64,000 nt of DNA from an uncultured Lachnospiraceae bacterium (GTDB taxonomy: Bacteria; Bacillota; Clostridia; Lachnospirales; Lachnospiraceae), in NCBI GenBank assembly GCA_949472775.1, contig CASWVG010000008.1:20900-84899 (forward strand), given 5' to 3'. Position numbers and translations under genes: made by a program. Of this stretch, positions 51,479-59,933 are shown piece after piece; position 1 is the first letter of the stretch, and every line of letters begins with the position of its first letter. A model generated the notes under the pieces. It had not been told where the DNA came from. It was given only the letters and a program-made list of their open reading frames with translations, and did not search any database.

Positions 51479-52480
51479 TCATTCTCTGACGCATGTGGAT
51501 TCCCGGGGGATCACTCTGCCCTGCAGAATGTCTATCGTTCCCTTTTTCTCTCCTTTAATCAAGTCAATCAGACGCGCCACCGACAGGGCGCCCTGTTTCT
51601 CGAAAGATGTTCTGACCGTTGTGACCGAAGGCTTCAGAAGCTTGACAATCTCAATATCGTCACAGCCCACCACGCTCACATCCTCCGGCACCCGGATTCC
51701 CTCCTCGGTGAGCGCCTCGATCACGCCGATGGCGCTCAAATCATTTGCCGCAAAGACGGCATCCGGCAGCGGCTTCATCTCATCCATAAATTTTTTCATG
51801 GAATGATAGGCGGCATCCGTTTCATACTCACCGTCGATGATATAATCCGGCGAAAGAGCGATGCCCGCCCTTTTTAACACGTCCCGGAAGCCGTTTAGTC
51901 TCTGGGTATTGTCAAAGTTATTCTCCACGCCGCGCACATAGGCGAAACTGGTATGTCCAAGTTCCAGCAGATACTTTGCCACCATTTCCCCCTCATGGTA
52001 GGAGTCAAAGACCACACTGGAGATGGTATCCCCCTTCAGCTCTCTGTCAATAAAGACCGTCGGGAACTGATTATCTGCGAGAAATTTTTCCTCTTTTTCC
52101 TTGATATGTTCATTTAAAATGACTGCGCCGTCAATTCTTCTGCCAAATATATTGGCCATCATATTGTCGGTTTTGTCACTGATGTAAATATTCAGTTCAT
52201 AGCCGTACTTCTTGCAGCCCTGATAGACCGCATCCACCAGAACACCGTAATAAGGCCCCTTGATTGAAGTGATAAAAAGCCCGATGACGCGGGTCTCCTT
52301 CGCCTTCAAATTTCTGCCGTTTAAGTTCGGCACATAATGAAGCCTCTCCGCCACTTCCAATATGTGCTGCTTTGTTTCAGGGTGGAGCACGTCCACCCCG
52401 TTTAGCGCATTGGAAACCGTCGATATGGAAACGCCCGCCTCCCTTGCCACATCCTTAATTGTCACCTTCCGCAATGCCAC
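51479..52480 (-). CDS. LacI-family transcriptional regulator
   Basis: A 333-residue regulator with a LacI helix-turn-helix (VTIKDVAREAGVSISTVSNA, LNGVDVLHPETKQHILEVAE), a hinge and a periplasmic-binding-like sugar domain (RVIGLFITSIKGPYYGVLVD, AVFAANDLSAIGVIEALTEE). It is expected to bind a sugar from the adjacent transport system and to control the locus through AACGTT-centred operators, one of which (52529-52539) lies upstream of its own start. Translation starts at GTG with AGAAGG upstream. It sits between the GH3 and GH30 genes, all on the minus strand. CcpA is less likely because of this context. Confidence 0.93.
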   Translation of the reverse strand: MALRKVTIKDVAREAGVSISTVSNALNGVDVLHPETKQHILEVAERLHYVPNLNGRNLKAKETRVIGLFITSIKGPYYGVLVDAVYQGCKKYGYELNIYISDKTDNMMANIFGRRIDGAVILNEHIKEKEEKFLADNQFPTVFIDRELKGDTISSVVFDSYHEGEMVAKYLLELGHTSFAYVRGVENNFDNTQRLNGFRDVLKRAGIALSPDYIIDGEYETDAAYHSMKKFMDEMKPLPDAVFAANDLSAIGVIEALTEEGIRVPEDVSVVGCDDIEIVKLLKPSVTTVRTSFEKQGALSVARLIDLIKGEKKGTIDILQGRVIPRESTCVRE

Positions 52481-52528
52481 TGTACCTTCTCCCGCCCCGT
52501 TATCCTCTTCCCGGCTTCCACCCTTTTC

Positions 52529-52539
52529 GAAACGTTTTC
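52529..52539. promoter_or_regulatory. LacI-type operator upstream of the regulator gene
   Basis: GAAACGTTTTC centred on AACGTT, 49 bp before the GTG start. It resembles the AAAAACGTTTTT sites at 57240 and 57354. Confidence 0.6.
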
Positions 52540-52599
52540 ACCCAAAAGAATATTTGATAAAATTTTAACACAAAATCATAGGGTCCGCAATTGCTGACA

Positions 52600-53946
52600 T
52601 TACGTCATCACAATGCTGTTGACCGACTTCGGTTCCAGGTCAAACAGGCGGGTGATCCCTGCCTCCCGATAGCCTACCCTGACCACCTTGTCAAAGGGAT
52701 TGAACAGTTCCAGTACAAGCGAACCGTCGGGGTTTCTGAATACCAGGCTGTCTCCGGCAAAAGCGCCGGCCGCGCCCAGCCGCACCGCACCCCTTTGTAT
52801 CACCGACGAAAAGTGCTTCATCACATAAAAGTCCGGGTTGTAAACGACCTCGCCAGTATTCGGACAGGCTGTAATCATGGCGTTTTGCGGATCTCCCCAT
52901 GTGCTCACCCCCATAGGCTCCAGCACCAGATTCCAGTACAGATAACTCTCCGCCCCGTTTCCGATATAGTGTTTCAGCATCGTCCAGACATAGCGCGCGT
53001 ACTCCCATGTGTTATCCCCGAATCCACACTCGTTTTCCGACTGCATCAGGCGGAACCTTGGCCACCAGCTCTCAAAAGTCCTCTGGATGGCAATTTTCCC
53101 TCCCCACTGGTAGCTGACGCCGGTTATATAGCGCGCCGCCTCCGGATCCATCAGCACCGTGTTGGCAAAATAGTCATAGTCTTCCGTCGCCCATTTATCG
53201 AAAATCAGCCTGTGATAATCACAGCCCGGCGCATTGATGGTGCCAAGCCAGAGTTCTGTAGACAGACCGGCCCTCTCCATTGCCGGCCCGAGATAATCCC
53301 GGATAAACGCTCCCAGCTCCTCCCCCGTCCACATGCAGGAAGGGAATTTCTGATTGGCTACGGGTTCATTCTGCACATGCACCTGCTCTATTTCTATTCC
53401 CTCCCGCCCATAGGCCGTGATGTACTTGACAAAATAATCTGCATAGGCCTGCATCACCTCGGGCGTCCTGACCAGTCTGCCCCAATTGTACACCGGGGGA
53501 TCTTTCATCCATGTGGGCGGGCTCCAGGGCGAGGCAAACAGTTTTAACTCCGGCGCGTAGCGCTTTGCCGCCTTAATATAGGGAATGAGCGCCCGCCGGT
53601 CCCTTTCAATCGAAAAGTGTTCCAGTGCAAAGTCATTGGGTGTCTCGTCCAGACTGTACCAGTCAAAGGAATAATCGTTTGCGCCGATCGGCACCCGGCA
53701 GAAATTCAGGTTCGTCCGCCCTTCGCCCGGCTCAAACAGCTCTCTGAGCACGTTTTCCCTCACAGGTTCGGAAAGCCGCTCCAGGGCCCGCCAGCCAAGC
53801 TCGTTCAGACAGCCACCGAATCCATGCATGATCTGATACTCCCTGCCGTCCAGATACAGCAGCGCGTCCGCCGTTCCCTCCTTACCCGCTTCCTTCTTTT
53901 CCCACTGCGCCTTCTCATTGGAAAAACGCCAATTAATCTGTCCCAT
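52600..53946 (-). CDS. GH30 glycoside hydrolase
   Basis: A 448-residue enzyme without a signal peptide. The GH30 (beta/alpha)8 barrel carries the acid/base Glu194 in HVQNEP and the nucleophile Glu304 in LMQSENECG; other family marks are MHGFGGCLNELGW, LFASPWSPPTWMK and a closing beta-sandwich (SLVLELFNPFDKVVRVGYRE). Closest relatives would be beta-glucosylceramidase or beta-1,6-glucanase types; the substrate here is not certain. The ATG at 53946 is preceded by GGAGGATTTT, and an in-frame ATG four codons earlier overlaps that site. It follows the permease genes in the sugar locus and probably acts on the imported glycan. Confidence 0.92.
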   Translation of the reverse strand: MGQINWRFSNEKAQWEKKEAGKEGTADALLYLDGREYQIMHGFGGCLNELGWRALERLSEPVRENVLRELFEPGEGRTNLNFCRVPIGANDYSFDWYSLDETPNDFALEHFSIERDRRALIPYIKAAKRYAPELKLFASPWSPPTWMKDPPVYNWGRLVRTPEVMQAYADYFVKYITAYGREGIEIEQVHVQNEPVANQKFPSCMWTGEELGAFIRDYLGPAMERAGLSTELWLGTINAPGCDYHRLIFDKWATEDYDYFANTVLMDPEAARYITGVSYQWGGKIAIQRTFESWWPRFRLMQSENECGFGDNTWEYARYVWTMLKHYIGNGAESYLYWNLVLEPMGVSTWGDPQNAMITACPNTGEVVYNPDFYVMKHFSSVIQRGAVRLGAAGAFAGDSLVFRNPDGSLVLELFNPFDKVVRVGYREAGITRLFDLEPKSVNSIVMT

Positions 53947-53987
53947 AAAATCCTCCATTTCCGGCCTCTCAAAAACCAGGCCATCCG

Positions 53988-54815
53988 CTACTTATCCGCC
54001 CCGACAGTCATTCCATTCACGATATACTTTGACAGGATACAGAACACAAGGATAATCGGCACCACCGAAATCGCAATCGCCAGGTACATGGCTCCGTAAT
54101 TCGTCAGATACAGCCCCTTGATCATGGAAATCATCACCGGCATCGTATATTTCCTGCTGTCACTCACTATGATGAGCGGCCCGATATAGCTGTTCCAGCT
54201 TGCGACAAAATTGAAGATGCACATGGTCACAATTCCCGGAAGGACACACGGATACACCAGCCGGTTAAAAATCCGCAGTTCCCCGCATCCTTCCACACGC
54301 GCCGCCTCAATCATCGAATCTGGTATGCTCTGGGTAATGATCCCCCGCATAAAAAACACGGTGGACGCGCTGGCGATTCCCGGCAGGATAAACGGCCAGT
54401 AAGTGTTCAGAAGATGCAGCTTTAAGTTCAACTGGTAGAAGCCGATGATGCTGACCTGGGACGGAATCATCATAGATGCCAAAACGATTCCGTACAGGAT
54501 CTTTTTTCCTCTGAAATCAAATTTCGCAAATCCATACGCCACAAAAGCCCCGAAATATCCTGTCAGAACCGTATACGAAGCAGAAATCAGCAGACTGTTC
54601 GCAAATCCGCGCCAAATGTTGACATGGGTCTGCATCGTCCGATAGTTTTCCGCCAGCGCATCTCCCAGCCACAGATTCAGTTTTGTCACAATATCAAAGC
54701 TGCTGTGGCTCGCATTGATCATCACCAGATAAAAAGGCACCACGGAAAGCATCAGCAAAAAGATCAAAAAAGCGTAGATTATCCCTTTTAAAATGCTGCG
54801 GCTCATCTTTGTCAT
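53988..54815 (-). CDS. Carbohydrate ABC transporter permease, MalG type
   Basis: A 275-residue inner-membrane subunit of a sugar importer. It has six hydrophobic segments starting with IIYAFLIFLLMLSVVPFYLV. The cytoplasmic EAA loop is IEAARVEGCGELRIFNRLVY, which docks the ATPase. The ATPase is not in the window, as is usual for CUT1 importers that share MsmK. Its start overlaps the stop of the partner permease by 4 bp (ATGA), so the two are coupled. It precedes GH30. Confidence 0.95.
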   Translation of the reverse strand: MTKMSRSILKGIIYAFLIFLLMLSVVPFYLVMINASHSSFDIVTKLNLWLGDALAENYRTMQTHVNIWRGFANSLLISASYTVLTGYFGAFVAYGFAKFDFRGKKILYGIVLASMMIPSQVSIIGFYQLNLKLHLLNTYWPFILPGIASASTVFFMRGIITQSIPDSMIEAARVEGCGELRIFNRLVYPCVLPGIVTMCIFNFVASWNSYIGPLIIVSDSRKYTMPVMISMIKGLYLTNYGAMYLAIAISVVPIILVFCILSKYIVNGMTVGADK

Positions 54816-55723
54816 TGTCCTTCACGCTCCTTTTTCTGTAATGCACTCATGCACAAGGCACTCAATATGGCAATGATAACAAACAGTCCTGCCGAAACCG
54901 TGGATGCATAACCGTAGTTGTGGTTTTTAAAACCCTGGTTGTAGAGATACATCGCAGTCGTCAGTATAGACTTGCGGGGATCTCCCAGACTGTTTGTCAG
55001 CGTTGCCGGGACGTCAAACAACTGCATGCCTCCAATGATGGACGTGATGGACAGATAGATCAGCGTGGGACGGATCATCGGCAGGGTAATTTTCACATAT
55101 GTCTGGGTCCTTGTCGCGCCGTCAACCATCGCCGCATCATAAATGCCAGAATCCACCGTGGTGATACCCGCCATGACGATAACGGTTGTATACCCAAACC
55201 ACATCCACCATTGGATATAAGATACCAGTCCCGAGGCGAATACCGTACTGTTGAAAAAAGCAAAAGGCTCTCCCAGCAGTCCGATCTTCGTCAATATATG
55301 GTTCATCGCCGATTTGTCACCGTCGAACAGTAAGTTAAATAACAGTCCCACAGAAGCCGCCGTGATCAGATTCGGCAGATAAAACGCCGCCCGGAAAAAC
55401 TTCACGCCCCGGATTCTGTGAAAGGTGAACACAGCCGAGAGCACAAGGGCCGTCAGTATCTGCGGTATAAAATTCATCATCCACATCCGAAAGGTATTCC
55501 AGAGCGACTGATAGAAAACCTCATCCTTCAGCAGTCTCCCATAATTTTTTATCCCAACGCTGTTTACCGACCCCAGACCATCCCAGCTCTGAAAGCTTAA
55601 GAATATGGTGTACAGAATCGGATACAGACTGAATATAGCAAACACAATGAAAAACGGAGCGATAAAAAAGTATCCGTAACGACTTTTGCTCACCGTATGT
55701 CGTCTGCCTTTGCGCTGTCTCAT
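54812..55723 (-). CDS. Carbohydrate ABC transporter permease, MalF/UgpA type
   Basis: A 303-residue partner of the MalG-type permease. It begins with a basic stretch (MRQRKGRRHTVSKSRYGYFF) and a first membrane segment (FFIAPFFIVFAIFSLYPILY), followed by five more and an EAA loop (YDAAMVDGATRTQTYVKITL). The ATG at 55723 has GGGGAGG upstream; a TTG two codons earlier would overlap it. Together with the binding protein and MalG-type subunit it forms a CUT1 oligosaccharide importer. Confidence 0.95.
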   Translation of the reverse strand: MRQRKGRRHTVSKSRYGYFFIAPFFIVFAIFSLYPILYTIFLSFQSWDGLGSVNSVGIKNYGRLLKDEVFYQSLWNTFRMWMMNFIPQILTALVLSAVFTFHRIRGVKFFRAAFYLPNLITAASVGLLFNLLFDGDKSAMNHILTKIGLLGEPFAFFNSTVFASGLVSYIQWWMWFGYTTVIVMAGITTVDSGIYDAAMVDGATRTQTYVKITLPMIRPTLIYLSITSIIGGMQLFDVPATLTNSLGDPRKSILTTAMYLYNQGFKNHNYGYASTVSAGLFVIIAILSALCMSALQKKEREGQ

Positions 55724-55811
55724 CGTCAACCTCCCCTATCCGTTTTCTTCCCTTTCTCACAGAAAGGATACAGGGCCAGCCATCGGACCGGCCCTGCGGT
55801 GTCCTGCAGCC

Positions 55812-57167
55812 TTACTCAACCGTAATCTCCGGATACGCATTGGCTACATCGGCCTTGAATGCATCGAGGGCCTCCTCTTTGCTCTTAACGCCTGTGGCAT
55901 AATCCTTCGCTGCGGACAAAAATGCATTGTTGATCGTGCCGTCGTAAGCCGTCATCAGATCAGCCGGCAGCTTTTCCATCTGACTGTTGTAGAAGGCAAA
56001 CGGATTCTGTCCGCCCAGCACATCTTCCCCGTCCTGCTCTGCAAGCGCCTTGTCCGCAGATTTTAAGGAAACGTACTCGCCATACTCCGCGCCGTAAGCC
56101 TTCTGCGCTTCACTGTTCAGACAGCAGTACTCCATAAACGCCCAGGCAAGGTCTTTGTTCGGACTGTCTTTATAAATGCCCACCCATGTTCCGCCTTTCA
56201 CATAGGGCACCGCACCCTGGCACATCGCCCATTCTCCTTTTGTGGTATCCGCGGAAGGTTTTACCACAAACTGATACCCCCATGAAGGCAGTACATAGCA
56301 GAACGTGTCATCACTTTCCACAGCCGCGCTCCACTCCGGCGCCCACGGATCCACACCCAGGTCATATCCATTTTCCGTGATCGTTTTTGCCATATCCATA
56401 AAGGAGAGCATCGACTCATCAATCACCAGCCTGTTATCTGCCACCCACGGATTGCTTCTGTTTGAAAACTGCATATTTAAAATATCCTGCCAGCTGGCGA
56501 ACATCTTAATTCCTTTTTCCTTCAATTTGGCCGCCACATCGAGCATAGCCTCATCGCTGTTTATCATCTCGGCCACCTTTTCCGGGTCATCCGTGCCCAG
56601 CACATCCCGCGCCATATCGCGGCGGTACATCACAGAGCCGGGACTGGCCTGCCAGCTCAGCGCCCGGAGTGTGCCGCCCGAATCCCTGCCGACACTGGCC
56701 ACATACTCCCACATGTCCGACGTATCGGCATGGTAGGGTGCACCTTCCAGATCATCCCAGAAGCCGGATTCCACCAGATACTTGACATAGTCCGATTCCC
56801 CGGTAAAAACATCCGGCGCCCCCTGTCCGCCTGCAAGAGTCGGCGTCAGCTTTGCAACAAAATCCTCATTCGGCACTACGGTAATATTCACTGTCACATC
56901 GGGATACGCCGCCTGAAATCCTTCCACGAAACGTCCCAGCTCCTCCCCGGAAGACCACACTTCCAGCGTGCCCGAGAGCGCGGTCTGGTCTGCCGCATTC
57001 TCTCCCTCACCTGTATTTTCCGGCTCCGCCTCCGTCTGCCCATCCGCAGAACTTTCGGACCCCTGTTCCGGGGATGCAGGTTCCGGCGTCTCCTCTTTTG
57101 TGCCGCATCCGCCTGTTCCCAACACCAGCGCTGACATCATCAGTAAAGCTATCATTCTCTTTTTCAT
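55812..57167 (-). CDS. Sugar ABC transporter substrate-binding lipoprotein
   Basis: The 451-residue protein carries a lipoprotein signal peptide (MKKRMIALLMMSALVLGTGG, Cys21 as lipid site) and an acidic linker (ESSADGQTEAEPENTGEGEN). Then comes a class-1 extracellular solute-binding domain (ALSGTLEVWSSGEELGRFVE, PTLAGGQGAPDVFTGESDYV, WAFMEYCCLNSEAQKAYGAE). It should bind the oligosaccharide outside the membrane and pass it to the two permeases. The start at 57167 follows AAGGAGG; the longer frame upstream is not supported. It is the first gene of the importer operon, driven by the promoter at 57266-57294 and two LacI-type operators. Confidence 0.95.
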   Translation of the reverse strand: MKKRMIALLMMSALVLGTGGCGTKEETPEPASPEQGSESSADGQTEAEPENTGEGENAADQTALSGTLEVWSSGEELGRFVEGFQAAYPDVTVNITVVPNEDFVAKLTPTLAGGQGAPDVFTGESDYVKYLVESGFWDDLEGAPYHADTSDMWEYVASVGRDSGGTLRALSWQASPGSVMYRRDMARDVLGTDDPEKVAEMINSDEAMLDVAAKLKEKGIKMFASWQDILNMQFSNRSNPWVADNRLVIDESMLSFMDMAKTITENGYDLGVDPWAPEWSAAVESDDTFCYVLPSWGYQFVVKPSADTTKGEWAMCQGAVPYVKGGTWVGIYKDSPNKDLAWAFMEYCCLNSEAQKAYGAEYGEYVSLKSADKALAEQDGEDVLGGQNPFAFYNSQMEKLPADLMTAYDGTINNAFLSAAKDYATGVKSKEEALDAFKADVANAYPEITVE

Positions 57168-57239
57168 GTCATCCCTCCTTAAAATATGTATCATACTTCC
57201 CTTTTTCATTTTCATTACAATTTCTTGCTTTTGTTTAAC

Positions 57240-57365
57240 AAAAACGTTTTTATTTTTGTATCTAAATCATACAATAATCACATGATAGTGTCAATAACAT
57301 TTTATTTTTTTGTCATAATCGCACCAATTTCGAGCGTTTTATGCCAATTTATAAAAACGTTTTTG
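57240..57365. promoter_or_regulatory. Two LacI-type operators before the importer operon
   Basis: AAAAACGTTTTT occurs perfectly at 57240-57251 (just downstream of the transcription start) and at 57354-57365 (about 100 bp upstream). The centres are 114 bp apart, close to 11 helical turns, so a repressor tetramer could loop the DNA. The second site also lies next to a plus-strand TTGACA, where the divergent ECF gene may start. Confidence 0.8.
57266..57294 (-). promoter_or_regulatory. Promoter of the sugar importer operon
   Basis: On the minus strand TTGACA (57289-57294) and TATGAT (57266-57271) are exactly 17 bp apart, between the two operators. Confidence 0.85.
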
Positions 57366-57505
57366 TTGACATTCCACAATCCCTCAACTGGTATGCCTAA
57401 AAAAATACAAAGTGGTACTTTTAAAATGGTCATTTGCGTATAAGATAAGATTATCGGACGGCAAACGCCGGAAATTTTTAGGAAAACCGCAGAAAGGCTG
57501 AAGAC

Positions 57506-58087
57506 ATGATGAAAAATGAGAAACTGTTGAAACTTGTATTTACGGGTATCTTTGCCGCATTATCTTATGTGGTGTTTACCTTCTTACAGATCAAAATTCC
57601 CCTGCCGGGAGGCGATGCCACCTCCATCCATCTGGGAAACGCGGTCTGCGTGCTGGGCGCACTGCTCCTGGGCGGCGTCTACGGCGGGCTTGGCGGCGCC
57701 ATCGGCATGACCATCGGCGATCTTCTGGATCCGGTCTATGTGGTATACGCCCCCAAAACTTTTATTCTGAAATTCTGCATCGGCCTGATCACCGGACTGA
57801 TCGCCCACAAAATCGCGCATATCAGCGCCGAGACCGACACGAAAAAGGTATACAAATGGTCCCTCATCGCCGCTGTGGGCGGGCTTTTATTCAACGTGAT
57901 TTTTGACCCGCTGTTCGGCTACTTTTACAAGCTGGCGATTCTGGGAAAACCCGCCGCGGATGTGACGCTGGCGTGGAATGTGACGTCCACCTCCATCAAC
58001 GCGGTGACCTCCACGGTCGTTGCCGTTCTCGTGTACAACGCAGTGCGGCCTGCGCTGAAAAAATCGGGACTGTTCTTTTCGATATGA
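57506..58087 (+). CDS. ECF transporter S component (riboflavin-transporter-like family)
   Basis: A 193-residue membrane protein with about five to six hydrophobic segments. The N-terminus (KLVFTGIFAALSYVVFTFLQ) carries the Ala-rich first helix needed to contact EcfT. IPLPGGDATSIHLGNAVCVL, LGGVYGGLGGAIGMTIGDLL and YAPKTFILKFCIGLITGLIA match the PF07155-type S components. These bind a vitamin or other small molecule and share an energy module encoded elsewhere; the substrate cannot be told from the sequence. The leader (57430-57505) was inspected for a riboswitch and none was recognised. A long hairpin terminator follows. Confidence 0.85.
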   Translation: MMKNEKLLKLVFTGIFAALSYVVFTFLQIKIPLPGGDATSIHLGNAVCVLGALLLGGVYGGLGGAIGMTIGDLLDPVYVVYAPKTFILKFCIGLITGLIAHKIAHISAETDTKKVYKWSLIAAVGGLLFNVIFDPLFGYFYKLAILGKPAADVTLAWNVTSTSINAVTSTVVAVLVYNAVRPALKKSGLFFSI

Positions 58088-58164
58088 CGGGCAGATATCC
58101 GCCGCAGCCAAATATCATGCGGATTCCCGGTGCCCGGATGAAACCTGTGTCTTAATTGGAACAA

Positions 58165-58205
58165 GGACGGGAAGTTTACATAATGTATCTTCCCGTCCTC
58201 TTATT
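58165..58205 (+). terminator. Terminator after ECF gene, with GTTTACATAA in the loop
   Basis: GGACGGGAAG (58165-58174) and CTTCCCGTCC (58189-58198) pair perfectly, followed by TCTTATT. The loop holds GTTTACATAA, and its inner TACAT/ATGTA can pair too. Confidence 0.75.
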
Positions 58206-58282
58206 CCATCGGTCTGTTTCTATTTCATATCGGTTTGTTGACTTTCATGGTCAACCAATATTTCTTCAGCCGCTTCCCTTTC

Positions 58283-58492
58283 CTACATCATAATATCATC
58301 ACTCTCCGGCATCACCACCGCCGCGATGAAATAGACAATCAGTCCCATACCGACGCTCGCCACGGAGCAGATCGCCCAGATCAGACGCACCAGCGTGGGA
58401 TCTATGTTCAGATACTCCCCGATTCCCCCGCAGACGCCGCATATCATCCTGTTTCCTCTTGATCTCATCAGTTTTTTCATATCGTTATTCAT
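58283..58492 (-). CDS. PspC-domain membrane protein
   Basis: A 69-residue protein with a PspC domain: MKKLMRSRGNRMICGVCGGI, GEYLNIDPTLVRLIWAICSV, then a membrane segment (GMGLIVYFIAAVVMPE). In enterobacteria PspC takes part in the phage-shock response to membrane damage; in Firmicutes the short form is often linked to PadR-DUF1700 genes, and such genes lie just upstream here. AGGAGG precedes the ATG. Three GTTTACATAA words lie between it and the DUF4097 gene. Confidence 0.92.
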   Translation of the reverse strand: MNNDMKKLMRSRGNRMICGVCGGIGEYLNIDPTLVRLIWAICSVASVGMGLIVYFIAAVVMPESDDIMM

Positions 58493-58537
58493 GGTAATCC
58501 TCCTTATTTAAATTCCCTTTCTACAAATTTGTTTTAA

Positions 58538-58617
58538 GTTTACATAACTCCACACCCATGGTGCTCTTTTAGTTTACATAAATCTACTGCACCCTCGGAC
58601 TGTTTAGGTTTACATAA
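58538..58617. repeat. Cluster of three GTTTACATAA words
   Basis: GTTTACATAA occurs at 58538-58547, 58572-58581 and 58608-58617 (spacing 34 and 36 bp) between the DUF4097 gene and pspC. The spacers are unrelated to each other. Confidence 0.75.
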
Positions 58618-58658
58618 TTTGGAATCATTCTGGCAATTTTACGTTTCAATCACTTTTT

Positions 58659-59762
58659 TCAGTTTCCAAAGGTGACTGTTACATTACCCATATTACAGTT
58701 TATATCAAAATAGCTGCTTTTTCCAGCATTCCATGATTTACGCGACGCAACACCGCCATGGCTGTAGCTCCCCACAACCACATTTCCCATGCCACACTCC
58801 ACATAGTAGCTGTGGTCGTCCTCGGAACCGGCAAGGCTCATAACGATTTCACCCATACCGCACTCCACTTCCAAATCTCCCGATATGGTGCCCGCAACCT
58901 CAGCCACACCCATACTCACATCCAGATCCATCTCGCCGCTGACGGAAAGCTCACCTATACTCATATGCCCGGCGCCAATCTCAAAATCCGCCTTCCCCGC
59001 TGTGATACGGTCCGCGAGAAATTCTCCCGCGCCCACAGTGACGCTGATCTCCTCTCCCCAAATGCCGTCCGTCGTGACCAGCCCGGCTCCCAGATTCACC
59101 TTCATCTCTTTCGCTTTCAAGAAGATGCTGTCCATATAGCCCGCTCCCGCATCTATGTCGCACTCCTCCAGCACACAGCCCTCCGGCAGACGCAGATAGA
59201 CAGTATTATTGGGACCGTTGCGCCAGTGTCCAAGATACCTCTCCACTTCATTTTCAATGCACAGCCTGCTCCTTGCGCCCTCATTCTCTATGCTGTAATG
59301 GGGCTTGTCGGAGTTGCCGTCCAAATAAATCCATACGTGCGCGTCCTCAGATTTCACGATCACTACATTGCAATCCTCCACGTCAATCTCAAGACTGCCA
59401 AGGGTATCTGCCGTGAGCGCAAGCTGCTCTCCTTTTCCTTCCAGCTCCTTCAATTTTTTCTCTGTCACATGATTCATTGTCTTACGGAGCTCCTCCATAT
59501 CTTCTATATCCTCGATATCCTCAATTTCCGCGACACTATATAAATCATCCTCGTCATAGCCGGAAGACCGCAAAAAGCCAATCCTCCAGTCGCCGCCAGC
59601 ATTCCTATGCCAGACAAACGGAATGCCGTGCAGGCTGCCCACGCTTCCCATCTCCTCCAACTGCCGGAACCCGCCGAGCAGTCCGCACACCAGGCTTAAA
59701 ATAAGCCCTATAATAAACAGAACCAACGCCGTCATCAGACAGCCCTTTGTGAATTTTTTCAT
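58659..59762 (-). CDS. DUF4097-type beta-repeat membrane protein
   Basis: From 59762 the protein has 367 residues. An N-terminal membrane segment (TKGCLMTALVLFIIGLILSL) is followed by an acidic stretch (AEIEDIEDIEDMEELRKTMN) and a long run of short beta repeats: LEECDIDAGAGYMDSIFLKA, KEMKVNLGAGLVTTDGIWGE, EISVTVGAGEFLADRITAGK, DLDVSMGVAEVAGTISGDLE, VECGMGEIVMSLAG. This is the DUF4097 beta-helix-like layout, outside the membrane in the expected topology. Function is unknown; the family often accompanies DUF1700 and PadR genes in envelope-stress operons, as here. GGAGG at 59770-59774 sets the start; the frame upstream only reads through the repeat element. Confidence 0.85.
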   Translation of the reverse strand: MKKFTKGCLMTALVLFIIGLILSLVCGLLGGFRQLEEMGSVGSLHGIPFVWHRNAGGDWRIGFLRSSGYDEDDLYSVAEIEDIEDIEDMEELRKTMNHVTEKKLKELEGKGEQLALTADTLGSLEIDVEDCNVVIVKSEDAHVWIYLDGNSDKPHYSIENEGARSRLCIENEVERYLGHWRNGPNNTVYLRLPEGCVLEECDIDAGAGYMDSIFLKAKEMKVNLGAGLVTTDGIWGEEISVTVGAGEFLADRITAGKADFEIGAGHMSIGELSVSGEMDLDVSMGVAEVAGTISGDLEVECGMGEIVMSLAGSEDDHSYYVECGMGNVVVGSYSHGGVASRKSWNAGKSSYFDINCNMGNVTVTFGN

Positions 59763-59886
59763 GCTTTCCTCCATTCCGAAGCATTCAATGCTGTGTTTGC
59801 CGTCAGGCATATTTACAGGAACCGCGAGCAGAATTTCCAGTTCTGTTCTGCGATCAAGGGAATTTGTGATGCTTCCGCACAAATTC
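59763..59886 (-). repeat. Hairpin leader element, copy E3 (before DUF4097 gene)
   Basis: On the minus strand: hairpin H1 GAATTTGTG/CACAAATTC (59860-59886, loop CGGAAGCAT), CTTGATCGCAG, hairpin H2 GAACAGAA/TTCTGCTC (59826-59848) followed by GCG, a longer variable part, then AATGCTTCGGAATGGAGGA, which is the ribosome site of the DUF4097 gene. H0 is absent. It lies between the DUF1700 gene and this gene. Confidence 0.85.
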
Positions 59887-59933
59887 CAACTGAACTTGTT
59901 CGGTTTGTTGCATAAATTGCTCATCAGAGAATT

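Noticed and set aside
57430..57505. Possible riboswitch upstream of the ECF S component
   Set aside because: Compared from memory with preQ1, THF, TPP, c-di-GMP and fluoride classes. Only a short CGGC-AAAC-GCCG hairpin was found, with no matching core.
58538..58617. Three GTTTACATAA words spaced 34 and 36 bp, resembling a short CRISPR array
   Set aside because: The repeat is 10 bp, far too short; the word also occurs singly elsewhere, and there are no cas genes.
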